Shown: positions 18,038-26,915 of the stretch, in pieces
How positions within the stretch are numbered: the first letter of the stretch is position 1
Layout of the letters: the number at the start of each line of letters is the position of its first letter
NCBI GenBank assembly: GCA_002457275.1
Contig: NTKD01000007.1
Span: 1 to 46,627, forward strand
DNA from: OM182 bacterium MED-G24
GTDB lineage: Bacteria > Pseudomonadota > Gammaproteobacteria > Pseudomonadales > Azotimanducaceae
Direction of reading: 5' to 3'
DNA: 46,627 nt
Position numbers and translations under genes: made by a program
The notes under the pieces: model-generated
What the model was told of the DNA's origin: nothing
What the model saw: only the letters and a program-made list of their open reading frames with translations
The model's database searches: none

Positions 18038-18943
18038 TCAGACCATTGATTGACGTCGTACGGCCCGGATCGCGTCAAGCGTAAAGATGACGATACCGAT
18101 CCAGATACAGGTGAACGTGATCAACCTGTCGATGCCAAACGGCTCGCCATAAACCAGGACGGCAATCACCAGCGTCATGGAAGGTGCCAAATACTGGAAC
18201 ATTCCCATGGCGGTCAGCGATATCCTTGTTACGGCGGCGTTGAAGCATAGCAGCGGAAACGATGTAACGAGGCCAGCGGCCACCAGAAGCAGGTCAACGG
18301 TGATAGAACTGTGGATGAACCTGAGGTCACCGTTGTTGGCGAGAATCGCGAGGCAACCCAGTGCCGGAGGCAGCAGGATAAGCGTTTCGATGCAAAGTCC
18401 ACCGATGGCATGAACATTCATCCGCTTGCGGACCAGACCATACAGGCCAAAACTGAAGGCAAGTGCCAGTGCGATCCATGGCACCGAACCGTAGCTGATC
18501 AATTGAAACGCGATACCGAAGGCTGCAATCACGATCGCCGCAAACTGCCATCGATTAAGTCGTTCCCCCAGAAAGACCATACCCAGTAACACAGACACTA
18601 GTGGATTGATGAAATAACCCAGGCTCGCTTCAACGATATTGTCGATGATGACTGCGTAGATATAAGCCCCCCAGTTGATGGTCAGCAGTCCTGCAGAGAG
18701 CGTAATCCAGGGCCAGTGTCTGCGCGGTAGTTTCAGCGTGGACAGCTGTCCGGTGACTGTCAGCAATCCGAGTAACAGGACGACTGACCAGACCACGCGT
18801 TGTGCCAGGATTTCCCATGCGCTGACCTCGTACAGCCATTTCAGGTAGATGGGTAGCAAGCCCCACGCGAGGTAAGCCGCAAGGGCAAATAACGCTCCCT
18901 GAATGCGATCGGGTAGTGGGTTGGCTGGCAACATGCCGCGCAC
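18038..18943 (-). CDS. rarD: RarD-type EamA permease
   Basis: A 301-residue protein with about ten membrane segments in two EamA repeats. The opening segment FALAAYLAWGLLPIYLKWLY, the loop HRV-type EILAQRVVWS, NWGAYIYAV and SLGYFINPLVSVLLGMVFLGERL are the hallmarks of RarD (chloramphenicol-sensitive protein family). The transported solute is not established in this family. It is a single gene facing the enoyl-CoA hydratase tail to tail. Confidence 0.9.
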   Translation of the reverse strand: MRGMLPANPLPDRIQGALFALAAYLAWGLLPIYLKWLYEVSAWEILAQRVVWSVVLLLGLLTVTGQLSTLKLPRRHWPWITLSAGLLTINWGAYIYAVIIDNIVEASLGYFINPLVSVLLGMVFLGERLNRWQFAAIVIAAFGIAFQLISYGSVPWIALALAFSFGLYGLVRKRMNVHAIGGLCIETLILLPPALGCLAILANNGDLRFIHSSITVDLLLVAAGLVTSFPLLCFNAAVTRISLTAMGMFQYLAPSMTLVIAVLVYGEPFGIDRLITFTCIWIGIVIFTLDAIRAVRRQSMV

Positions 18944-19102
18944 TATAACGGTATCTGATCTCCCTGGTGCGCGCAGCCACGGATATTGGATTCAGCTAGT
19001 TCACGTCGATTTAGCTGCCGCCCACCTCTTTACTGCGCTCAGACTGATTTGATGACTCGCCGGTCCTGACTGGTAGTAACACCCACCAGATGGCCTTTGA
19101 CC

Positions 19103-20281
19103 TTAGAGTCCTTCCATCATGTGCGCTTCGGCAACAGATTCGTTGAGGATGACGCCGAGGCCAGGCTCAGTCGAAGGAATGATATACCCGTCTTCCCAGG
19201 TGATGGGTTTCTCAAGAATCTCTGCGTGGAAACCATCAAACTTGCCGATGCTCTCCTGTATGAAAAAGTTGGGGCTGCAGGTATCCACCTGGATGTTGGC
19301 GGCAGCTTCGATGGGTCCACAATAAAGGTGTGGCGCAATCTGCGCATAGTACGCTTCTGCCATTCCTGAGATTTTTTTCGCCTCCAGGATACCGCCCACA
19401 CGCCCCAGCGCCATCTGAAGAATGGAAGCCGCTTGTTTCTCAAGTAGTTCACGGAATTCAAACTTGGTAGAAAGCCGCTCGCCAGATGCAATCGGGATGG
19501 TGGTCATCTGGGCGACCCTGGCCATTTCATCCCGGTTCTCCGGTGGTACCGGCTCTTCGAACCATTGTGGGTCGTATTGTTCTATGCGACGCGCAAATCG
19601 AATGGTGCCGGATGTGGTGGACTGGCCATGAGTTCCGATCAGGATGTCGCAGGCGCCGCCTACCGCTTCCCGTACGCTGCGCACGACGGCCTCGGCGTTC
19701 TCGAGTAGGTCAAGGGGAGGCTCCCGCGGATCCGCGTTACCCATTACGTCAATCAAGGGGTCAAATTTGACGGCCGTAAACCCTTCGTTGAGATAGAAGG
19801 CAGCACGTTCGCCTGCCAGCTGCGGGTCAGTGTGTGGGTTTCCACGGCGGGGATCACTGGGATCGCCATACAGGTAAGTGTACGAGCGAAGTCGATCGTG
19901 ATAACGCCCGCCCAGGAGATTGTAGACCGGTTGGTCGAGGGTCTTGCCGATAATGTCCCAGCATGCCATCTCAAAGGCAGAGAGTAGTCCCAGCACCGTG
20001 TGGTCTGGGTGCTGGTGGTGATCATTTCGCTCGTAACCATCCCCGTAATAGACCTGTCGCCACAGTCGCTCAATCTGAAACGGGTCTTGGTCGATGAAGT
20101 AGGTGTCGCCAAAGTCACGAATCATCGCCACGATCGTTCTTGGGTGGAATGGGACCTTGTAAGCTTCGCCAATCCCCTCGATTCCATTGTCAGTTGTAAG
20201 TTTGACAAAAATCCAGGCTCGACCGCCGTGATGGGGGCGAGGGGTTTCTATCACGTATGGTTTGACGTCGATGATCTTCAT
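19103..20281 (-). CDS. Mandelate racemase/muconate lactonizing enzyme family protein (enolase superfamily)
   Basis: A 392-residue enolase-superfamily protein with the capping domain (about 1-120) and the barrel. Visible barrel motifs are Lys172 in AVKFDP, GTHGQ at 216-220, Glu242-Glu243 in WFEEPV, Glu268 in ASGERL and His318 in IAPHLYCGP. The Glu and His residues fit the acid-sugar dehydratase branch. The first metal ligand, usually Asp in the strand holding GTHGQ, is Gly or Thr here; I believe this is conserved in a subgroup. The probable activity is dehydration of a sugar acid or a related hydroxy acid. It lies 35 bases downstream of the deacylase gene. Confidence 0.85.
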   Translation of the reverse strand: MKIIDVKPYVIETPRPHHGGRAWIFVKLTTDNGIEGIGEAYKVPFHPRTIVAMIRDFGDTYFIDQDPFQIERLWRQVYYGDGYERNDHHQHPDHTVLGLLSAFEMACWDIIGKTLDQPVYNLLGGRYHDRLRSYTYLYGDPSDPRRGNPHTDPQLAGERAAFYLNEGFTAVKFDPLIDVMGNADPREPPLDLLENAEAVVRSVREAVGGACDILIGTHGQSTTSGTIRFARRIEQYDPQWFEEPVPPENRDEMARVAQMTTIPIASGERLSTKFEFRELLEKQAASILQMALGRVGGILEAKKISGMAEAYYAQIAPHLYCGPIEAAANIQVDTCSPNFFIQESIGKFDGFHAEILEKPITWEDGYIIPSTEPGLGVILNESVAEAHMMEGL

Positions 20282-20316
20282 GGTCGTCTCTTCACTGCAT
20301 TGATGATGAACAGGTT

Positions 20317-22065
20317 CTATCGATCATAGGATCTGATAACGCGACCGCCACGGTTACCGGTGAGTTCGTCGTTCTCAAGCGTGATGGTGCCGTTGCAGAC
20401 GGTCGCACGGTAACCTGTTCCACGCTGGATGAATCTGGGCGCGTCGAAGGGCATGTCATGGACAATCTCTGGCTGGCGTTCAGCGACCTGTTCAAAGTCG
20501 ATGACATTGAGGTCTGCTTTCTTACCGACAGCAAGAACACCACGATCGGACAACCCCAAGAGGTTCGCCGGCATCGATGTGAGCTTTCGAATGGCCTGGG
20601 GCAGCGAAAGCGCGCCCTGGTCGCGTACCCAATGGGATAATACGAAGCTCGTACATCCACTGTCGTTCATCTGGCTGACGTGCGCGCCTGCATCACCCTG
20701 GGCAGGGACAACCCAGTCTGTCTTGATCAGTTCTTCAACACCGTCGATATCGACATTGAATCCACGCATGTGAAACAGTGCGTTGCCGTCTGATTCGTCG
20801 GTCAATCTTAGCCAGGTCTCTACCGGATGTTCACCGGCGGACTGAGCCATGTCATACAGGCTTTCGTTCAGTGCGTGGGTATAGCGTGGACGATCTTTGT
20901 TGCCCATCCAGAACCAGCGTCTGGTCGCCTTGCCATCTGTCCTGTCTTTGATCTCGTTGATGAGCTTTTCACGGAAGTAGGGTTCGCGTATTGCCTGCAG
21001 TCGATGTTCAGCGGGCATATCGTTCAGCTTCTTCCAGCTGTCTGAACGAAAGAAATTACCCACGAGGAGACCGCCAACACCGCCGCCTGCACGCGGGACT
21101 GTGACCGATGCGACGTTCAATCCCGCAGACAGCAATTGCTGGACTCGAACGTCCTGTTTGTTGACACCCATCTCGACGTTGGCGGAAAACAAGGCACACT
21201 GGGCGACCTCTGCTTCATAGGCTAACAGCTCGAACTCATCGTCGAATCGCATGTCGGTTGGCATGCCAAACACGGTCTGCATGATTCCTCCGTGCGCACC
21301 CACTTCCCGAGCGATTGCGCGAATCTCATCCCTGTGCGCATATGTACCGGGTATGGCCCGTCCGTCCGGGAGATGATGTCCCGACATCCGATTGGTGGAG
21401 AAACCGATGGCGCCTTCCTTGACCGATTGACCAGCGAGTGCCGCAATCTGTCTGACCTCGTCGATGGACGGTCTTCTAAGGCCGGTCCCTTCGATGTCAT
21501 CGATGGAGTCACTGTGGTAGCGATGACGGGTTGCCAAGAGATCCTGTAGATCACCTTCTGGTTCATCGATACCGCGATCACCCATGACGTAGTAGCGGAG
21601 CGCACAGTGACCAACCATGCCGCAGACGTTGATCGCCGGTGCCATGGCTTCGATTGAGTTGAGATATTCTCCGTAGGATTTCCAGTTCCAGGGCAAGCCC
21701 TCGAGAATCGCGCGTCTGGGGATATCCTCAACAGTCTCCATCATGGCGGCGAGCAGACCGTGGTCATCGGGCTTGCAGGGAGCAAAGGTCACACCGCAGT
21801 TGCCGAGTAGCGCAGTGGTGACGCCGTGCCAGGAGATCGAAGTGACTTCCGGATCCCAACCAATCTGCGCATCTAGGTGCGTGTGCAAGTCTACGAATCC
21901 AGGCGTGACGATCAGTCCACGCGCGTCGATGTCACGCTTTCCCGGTGCAGAAACCCGGCCTATTTTTGTTATCTCCTTGCCGTCGATTGCGATATCGGCC
22001 GTGTACGGTTCGGCACCGGTTCCGTCGACAACTGAACCGCCGCGAATGATCAGATCATGACTCAT
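20317..22065 (-). CDS. N-acyl-D-amino-acid deacylase family amidohydrolase
   Basis: A 582-residue amidohydrolase. His61 and His63 in DLHTHLDAQ and Cys90 in GNCGVTFAP match the zinc ligands of D-aminoacylase, and DAGAHVSQ near the C-terminal part carries the catalytic Asp. A C-terminal beta-sandwich segment (GVLAVGKKADLNVIDF) completes the family plan. It should hydrolyse an N-acyl-D-amino acid or another N-acyl compound. The start is the ATG at 22065 (MSHDLIIRGG), which is family-like; the frame is open to 22128, but the candidate promoter at 22098-22128 would then fall inside the gene. It precedes the enolase-superfamily gene in a two-gene operon. Confidence 0.88.
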   Translation of the reverse strand: MSHDLIIRGGSVVDGTGAEPYTADIAIDGKEITKIGRVSAPGKRDIDARGLIVTPGFVDLHTHLDAQIGWDPEVTSISWHGVTTALLGNCGVTFAPCKPDDHGLLAAMMETVEDIPRRAILEGLPWNWKSYGEYLNSIEAMAPAINVCGMVGHCALRYYVMGDRGIDEPEGDLQDLLATRHRYHSDSIDDIEGTGLRRPSIDEVRQIAALAGQSVKEGAIGFSTNRMSGHHLPDGRAIPGTYAHRDEIRAIAREVGAHGGIMQTVFGMPTDMRFDDEFELLAYEAEVAQCALFSANVEMGVNKQDVRVQQLLSAGLNVASVTVPRAGGGVGGLLVGNFFRSDSWKKLNDMPAEHRLQAIREPYFREKLINEIKDRTDGKATRRWFWMGNKDRPRYTHALNESLYDMAQSAGEHPVETWLRLTDESDGNALFHMRGFNVDIDGVEELIKTDWVVPAQGDAGAHVSQMNDSGCTSFVLSHWVRDQGALSLPQAIRKLTSMPANLLGLSDRGVLAVGKKADLNVIDFEQVAERQPEIVHDMPFDAPRFIQRGTGYRATVCNGTITLENDELTGNRGGRVIRSYDR

Positions 22066-22097
22066 GACAGGGGTCTCATGTTGATGAAGGTCACAAC

Positions 22098-22128
22098 ATA
22101 ATACACATTCGACGACGGTCGTCGTCAA
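22098..22128 (-). promoter_or_regulatory. Candidate promoter with a dyad in a 19-base spacer
   Basis: On the minus strand TTGACG (22128-22123) and TATTAT (22103-22098) each match five of six of the sigma-70 consensus but are 19 bases apart instead of 17. A perfect dyad CGACGAC-C-GTCGTCG (22124-22110) begins in the -35 box and fills most of the spacer. Long spacers with an internal dyad are a feature of MerR-controlled promoters; an ordinary repressor site is also possible. It lies 33 bases before the deacylase ATG. Confidence 0.45.
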
Positions 22129-22253
22129 TCAGTGGAGAAGATTGCGCGTCAGAGGACGAGCGATATGAGAGAGAAAGATCCGATTTAACAGAACAACAGA
22201 GGTTGCATCTATAGCCCAGTAAGTGAGTCTTCAAAAAAGAACACGTCGTCAAT
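22121..22253. repeat. Nine-base direct repeat in a divergent control region
   Basis: GTCGTCAAT occurs at 22121-22129 and again at 22245-22253, just before the DoxX-like gene. The first copy overlaps the deacylase promoter dyad. The region between holds no gene. The repeat may be a shared operator half-site for the two divergent genes, though nine bases can recur by chance. Confidence 0.3.
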
Positions 22254-22268
22254 GAGAGGAGTCTGATC

Positions 22269-22733
22269 ATGTTAAGACGCACGCTGCACTGGGTACTGGT
22301 TGTTGTCCCCGCTTTTATTTTCGTTCAATCGCTGTTCTTCAAGTTCAGTGGGTCACAGGAGACAGTTATTATCTTCAATACGATCGGTGACTGGATGGCG
22401 GGGTTGCCGGTGCTATCGACGGTTGCTGCGCCTTTCGCGATGTTCGGGGGTACCGTGGTCGGCATGGTCGAGTTGGTCGCAGCGATCATGTTGCCGATTC
22501 CACGTACACGCATCTGGGGTGCTCTGACCGGACTGACTGTCATTTCCGGTCCGATCTTCTTTCACCTGTTTACGCCGCTGGGTGTCAACCGGATCGTTGA
22601 CGCAGCAGGCAACACCGATGGAGGTGCCCTGTTCATCATGGCCTGTATCGTCTGGCTCTGCTGCGCCGCAACCACCTACCTGAATCGTGATCGCCTGCCG
22701 CTTTTCTCCCGGGCAATTCCTGTACCTGCGTAA
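22269..22733 (+). CDS. DoxX-like integral membrane protein
   Basis: A 154-residue protein with four predicted membrane helices (about 7-25, 48-76, 83-101 and 118-136). The segment FVQSLFFKFSGSQET in the first helix and the following layout resemble DoxX/DoxD-like small membrane proteins, which are linked to quinone or thiol redox chemistry in some bacteria. The exact role is unknown. The ATG follows GAGGAG. The gene is divergent from the deacylase and converges on the second tandem CoA-transferase. Confidence 0.72.
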   Translation: MLRRTLHWVLVVVPAFIFVQSLFFKFSGSQETVIIFNTIGDWMAGLPVLSTVAAPFAMFGGTVVGMVELVAAIMLPIPRTRIWGALTGLTVISGPIFFHLFTPLGVNRIVDAAGNTDGGALFIMACIVWLCCAATTYLNRDRLPLFSRAIPVPA

Positions 22734-22754
22734 GGTCTCAGGAATCCAGAGAGT

Positions 22755-25163
22755 TTAAAGACGCGTTGTTCCGGTAATGCCTTCGGCCTCCAATCGCTCA
22801 TAGTCAGCGGTTGTGAGGCCCAACTCCTCGGAGAACACTTCCTGACTGTGTTCACCAAAGCGCGGTGAGACCTCTACAGGTGGACGTCCGAGACTCTTCA
22901 TGATCCAGGGGGCCGTTGCATAATAGTGCTGTCCACATTCAGCGTGTATCAGCTGAACCATGAAGCCGCGATCGAGTACATGTTCACTTGGATCGGCATA
23001 GACCGGCTCAAACGGCTGCACAGCCGCAGCAGCGACACCTGCCTGGCACAGTCGAGTTTCCAGGTTCGCAGCGGTATCCTCGGCCACGATAGTGGCCAGT
23101 AGATCGTCGAGACGAGATTCAGCCTCCTTCCTGCCGGCTGCATCCGATAGTGTTGTATCGGATGCTTCTGCCATCATGCCCAGCGTCACGCAGAGTGCCT
23201 GCCATGATTCGTTGGAATCGACCGCAATGGCCAGCCATTCGCCGTCACAATCCTGGTAGACGTTGTGCGGCGCATGTAGAGGGTGTCGGTTACCCCGGGG
23301 CCCGGGAATTTCGCCGGTTGCATCACAGTGCAGCATACCGTCGCCCATCTGTACCGCGACGGCTTCCATCATCGCCTCATCGATGCGCTGACCTTGACCG
23401 GTTTTGTTGCGGTGATGGATCGCAGAGAGGATTGATGCTGCAAAATAGTAACCGGTGATCGGGTCAGGAATCAGCCCGGCGGTATTGGCAGCCGCGTCAT
23501 CCTCGTACCCGTGTACGGAGGCAAACCCTGACATGGGCTCAGTGGTTGCACCATTGGCTGGAAACTCCGACCAGGGTCCCTGTCGTCCGTAGCCCGACAA
23601 GGAGGCAAAGATAATGCCCGGTTTCTTTTCACGAAGGGTCTCCATGGTGATGCCCCAGTTGCTCATCACGTGTGGGCTGAAATTCTCTGCCACCACATCG
23701 AAGCTCGGCAGCATCTGCCAGAACATGGACAGCCCTTCCTCACTGCCCATATCGAGCGTAATCGCTCGTTTGTTCAGGTTGACCGAGTTGTACATGCCGT
23801 TGGTGTTGAGAGGGCTCTGCTCTTTGTTCTCATCCCGGATGGCCGGAGGCACCGGTGCACCGGCACCTCGCCACACATCAGGACGCTTGCGAGCTTCAAT
23901 CTGAACCACATCCGCACCCAGGAGTGCTAGGAGTTCGGTTGCAAAAGTCCCGGACCACGCCTGTGTGAAGGTGAGCACGCGGACACCAGAGAGAGGCTGG
24001 GTGCTTTTGTCACCGTCGACGATTGCCTGGGGCTGCGTCTTTCTGCCAGAATCGCCGTTGTGTTCACCGAGTGCGGGCGCGTCTCGATGGTGTTGATAGG
24101 GCGTTTCTGACAATTTTGCGGGGGCGCCCGCGGTGTTCCTTGTCTTGCCCCCCAGGTTGGTCTGCATGTGGAATGAACGAGCCTTCATCTGTTTACAATG
24201 CAGGAGTTCCTGCGCGTTCTGCACGACACCGGAAATACAGTGAAGTTGTGCCAGTTTGTTGAAAATATCCCACTTGTTACGGGAAATAACAGAGTCTGCG
24301 AGCGCCTGGCCGACAGGCTTCAAATCCTTCTGTTGGCGACCCAGTACCGGTATAAACACCTCATCATTGGCGAACTCGTCGACCCCAAGATAGGTCAGTG
24401 CATCTGTCCATCGTTTCCATTCCCCAAAGCCAAAGTTGATATAGCCGTCACTGGTTTGCCAGAGCGGGCCAGGCTTCTCTTTCGTGCGAGCACCCGTGAC
24501 CCCGTAGCGAACCCGGTCACCTCCGATGTAGTTGCCCATGAGTGCCCAGGGATAGCAGGTGAGCGACAATGCTTCGAGCTGACTGAGGTCAACGGTCTCG
24601 CCCTGGCCGGACTGTTGACGGCGGATCACTGCCGCAACGCCTGACACGAAGGCAGCGACCCCGGTGATGTATCCGGTTTGTTGGACGGGGAGTTGTAATG
24701 GGGGCTCATCCACGCGCCGGTTCATGGCCGCCCAACCGACCCGTGAACTCAGGGTCAGGTTGTTGCCGGGATAACTCGCCCACGGTCCGGTCAAACCATG
24801 CGGTGTAACGGACAGGTGAATACCATTCTCCGGCAACGCATCAATGGCGGTTTCTGCGAGGCCTGAAAATGGCGCCCGCTCATTTGTGATGAGTATATCC
24901 GCATTGCCGACGAGTTCGGATAACTGCGTTTCGCTCTGAATGACGACCGATCGTTTGTTCCAGTTGGCATAGGCATGAAGTGCGCTCTCTCTATCACCAT
25001 CATCGTTGGCGACAAAGGGGGGTTCGTGTCGAAGACAATGCCCGGTGGGCGGTTCCGCGAGAATGACATCGGCGCCTTGATCACCGAACAGCCTGGCGGC
25101 CCAGGCACCAGAAAGATCGGTGGACAGGTCAATGACGCGAATATCGTTAAGGGCGCCACTCAT
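22755..25163 (-). CDS. Tandem-fused CaiB/BaiF (class III) CoA-transferase
   Basis: An 802-residue double CoA-transferase with domains at about 3-370 and 390-790. The catalytic Asp four residues before the conserved Gly is present only in the second half (Asp567, PDPITGYY); the first half has Gly164 there. Both halves keep fold signatures (GADVILAEPP, GADVVQIEA, TGQGQRID). The ATG at 25163 follows CAGGAGAAC. It is the third gene of a likely operon after the VOC and methyltransferase genes. It is the same architecture as the protein at 2170-4548 and the decayed gene at 5270-7625, but clearly diverged in sequence. Confidence 0.9.
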   Translation of the reverse strand: MSGALNDIRVIDLSTDLSGAWAARLFGDQGADVILAEPPTGHCLRHEPPFVANDDGDRESALHAYANWNKRSVVIQSETQLSELVGNADILITNERAPFSGLAETAIDALPENGIHLSVTPHGLTGPWASYPGNNLTLSSRVGWAAMNRRVDEPPLQLPVQQTGYITGVAAFVSGVAAVIRRQQSGQGETVDLSQLEALSLTCYPWALMGNYIGGDRVRYGVTGARTKEKPGPLWQTSDGYINFGFGEWKRWTDALTYLGVDEFANDEVFIPVLGRQQKDLKPVGQALADSVISRNKWDIFNKLAQLHCISGVVQNAQELLHCKQMKARSFHMQTNLGGKTRNTAGAPAKLSETPYQHHRDAPALGEHNGDSGRKTQPQAIVDGDKSTQPLSGVRVLTFTQAWSGTFATELLALLGADVVQIEARKRPDVWRGAGAPVPPAIRDENKEQSPLNTNGMYNSVNLNKRAITLDMGSEEGLSMFWQMLPSFDVVAENFSPHVMSNWGITMETLREKKPGIIFASLSGYGRQGPWSEFPANGATTEPMSGFASVHGYEDDAAANTAGLIPDPITGYYFAASILSAIHHRNKTGQGQRIDEAMMEAVAVQMGDGMLHCDATGEIPGPRGNRHPLHAPHNVYQDCDGEWLAIAVDSNESWQALCVTLGMMAEASDTTLSDAAGRKEAESRLDDLLATIVAEDTAANLETRLCQAGVAAAAVQPFEPVYADPSEHVLDRGFMVQLIHAECGQHYYATAPWIMKSLGRPPVEVSPRFGEHSQEVFSEELGLTTADYERLEAEGITGTTRL

Positions 25164-25191
25164 AAGAGTTCTCCTGCTGGGGAAATGGTGC

Positions 25192-25806
25192 TTAGGGATT
25201 GACGATCAGAATTTCACCGGACGCGCGGACTGGGCGAGATAACCACATGGGCTCTACCACAGCCTTATCGCCATAACGATTCTGACAACGTTGAGTGAGT
25301 TCCGAAAAGGGTGGGCGACATGGGTCGGCAATCATGATCTGCTTGACGCCGGCCTTGGCGGCGCGGTTGGTCAGGTTGAACAACATGCCGGCCATTTCGT
25401 CCCAGAAGCAGATATCTGCACCGAGGACCGCATCGAATTGACTCAGGTACTCGATCGACAGCTGCTGGAAGGTCTTCTTCGCACCGACGATCTCGACGTG
25501 GTTGACGTCCGCATGCAGCGCCATATAAGGCAGTACGTTTTCGTCGGCATCGATGCCAGTGACCCTGCTGTCGAATCTTCTGGCACAGAAGATTCCAAGC
25601 AGACCCCAGCCACATCCTATTTCGAGCACCCTCGAACGCTTCCTCAACGGGTGCTTACGCAGATGGTTCATGATGAGAAAACTCGAGTTCCAGAACTTAT
25701 TTCCATGAATCTCTGCAACATGTCCCTCCCGTTTCAGACGACGAACATCCTTGTGATTGGAATTGAGAACCTTTACGCCAAAGGCGCGGCGACTGGTGGC
25801 TGGCAT
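25192..25806 (-). CDS. Class I SAM-dependent methyltransferase (lysine-methyltransferase-like)
   Basis: A 204-residue protein. Motif I VLEIGCGWGLLG at 60-71 binds S-adenosylmethionine, VTGIDADENVL carries the acidic residue that binds the ribose, and GADICFWDEM is at the motif IV position. The arrangement, with a WNSSFLIMNHL segment before motif I, resembles the METTL/ETF-beta lysine methyltransferase group (methyltransferase family 16), but a small-molecule substrate is equally possible. It lies 28 bases upstream of the CoA-transferase gene and 48 bases downstream of the VOC gene. Confidence 0.78.
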   Translation of the reverse strand: MPATSRRAFGVKVLNSNHKDVRRLKREGHVAEIHGNKFWNSSFLIMNHLRKHPLRKRSRVLEIGCGWGLLGIFCARRFDSRVTGIDADENVLPYMALHADVNHVEIVGAKKTFQQLSIEYLSQFDAVLGADICFWDEMAGMLFNLTNRAAKAGVKQIMIADPCRPPFSELTQRCQNRYGDKAVVEPMWLSRPVRASGEILIVNP

Positions 25807-25854
25807 GTTGTTCCTGTGGTCTGGTCTGTCGAATGGGTTGAGGGTTGAGTTGGA

Positions 25855-26718
25855 TCAAGCAGGAACGAACGCGTCCCGGCCCTGCCTGTAGTTGAAGAAT
25901 GATTGATCAGCATTTCGATTGGTCAGGTTCCGTGCAAACATCGGGTGATGCAGGCTGCGAACCTCGTGTTCGATTTCGAAGAGGACTTTGCCGGTACGTG
26001 GAGACACGATACGGTTGAATCGGTATTGGTGGTTGTCAGACTCTTCGATCACCAGCTTCTTCTTGTTCAGCAGATGATGCGGACCAGAAAAGTTCACGGT
26101 ATAGATGGCGATGTGGTGGCCGTCATACTCAGGCAGTTTCTTTGACGTCTCACGAAAACGCAGCTCCTGACCCTTGCCGATCGAAACCCATGCGAGGCCC
26201 TTTGCCGCTGATGCCGGGGCACCCATGGTCGTGACGTAGAACTCAGCGATATCCCTAGTGGTACCTTCAGGGACATCGAATTCCACATAAGGCATGCCGA
26301 GGCTCATGTTGCCGAAAGCACCCGGCGCGAAACAGCGAATTTTGTTCCCCCAGGGGCAGGTGACATCGATGCGCGACTTCAGACGTTTGAAGTTGAACCG
26401 GCTGTCGCCGAACTGTCGGGCGATGCGGGTAAGGCGCAGTTCCAACTGATCAAGATCCGGGACAACGACACCCACATGACCGCGGACCACCTGTGGGTCA
26501 CGGGTCGGCAGATGAAACTGCTGTTCTCCAAGATTGATCCAGACGTTAAAGGAACCGAAGTCAACATAAGGGTCGCGTGTGAAACCCATTCCCTGTACGT
26601 AAAAGTTTGTCGCCTGACTCTGATCAGGCACAGTCACATTGACGTGTTCGAGGCTGAGGATGTTACCGACATCCTGGGTGGCTCGATCAAATGTCTGTTT
26701 GGCTTTACGTGCGGCCAT
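25855..26718 (-). CDS. VOC (glyoxalase/dioxygenase) superfamily protein
   Basis: A 287-residue protein with two vicinal-oxygen-chelate modules. The first begins SLEHVNVTVPD with FYVQGMGFTRDPY and continues through QFHLPT and GHVGVVVPDL. The second (about 140-260) begins PYVEFDVPEGTTRDIAEFYV and ends KVLFEIEHEV. His and Glu residues at the usual strand positions could bind a divalent metal. Family members act as extradiol dioxygenases, glyoxalases or isomerases; the reaction here cannot be told. It is the first gene of the operon with the methyltransferase and the CoA-transferase. Confidence 0.82.
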   Translation of the reverse strand: MAARKAKQTFDRATQDVGNILSLEHVNVTVPDQSQATNFYVQGMGFTRDPYVDFGSFNVWINLGEQQFHLPTRDPQVVRGHVGVVVPDLDQLELRLTRIARQFGDSRFNFKRLKSRIDVTCPWGNKIRCFAPGAFGNMSLGMPYVEFDVPEGTTRDIAEFYVTTMGAPASAAKGLAWVSIGKGQELRFRETSKKLPEYDGHHIAIYTVNFSGPHHLLNKKKLVIEESDNHQYRFNRIVSPRTGKVLFEIEHEVRSLHHPMFARNLTNRNADQSFFNYRQGRDAFVPA

Positions 26719-26915
26719 AACTGTCTCCCGGTTCTTTGGTTTGCGGCTCTACGGGTTTGCGCAACCGCTGGACGGTTGTTCCAGGAACTAGCGTCTGCGA
26801 AAGGAGCATTATAGAGGTCGAGGGCGCAGGGTGCATGATCCGCGAGTGTATTGCCATCCGGGATTCGTTTTGTCGGGTACACTAGCTGCTTTACAGCCTG
26901 TTTATTGGAGGTGGT

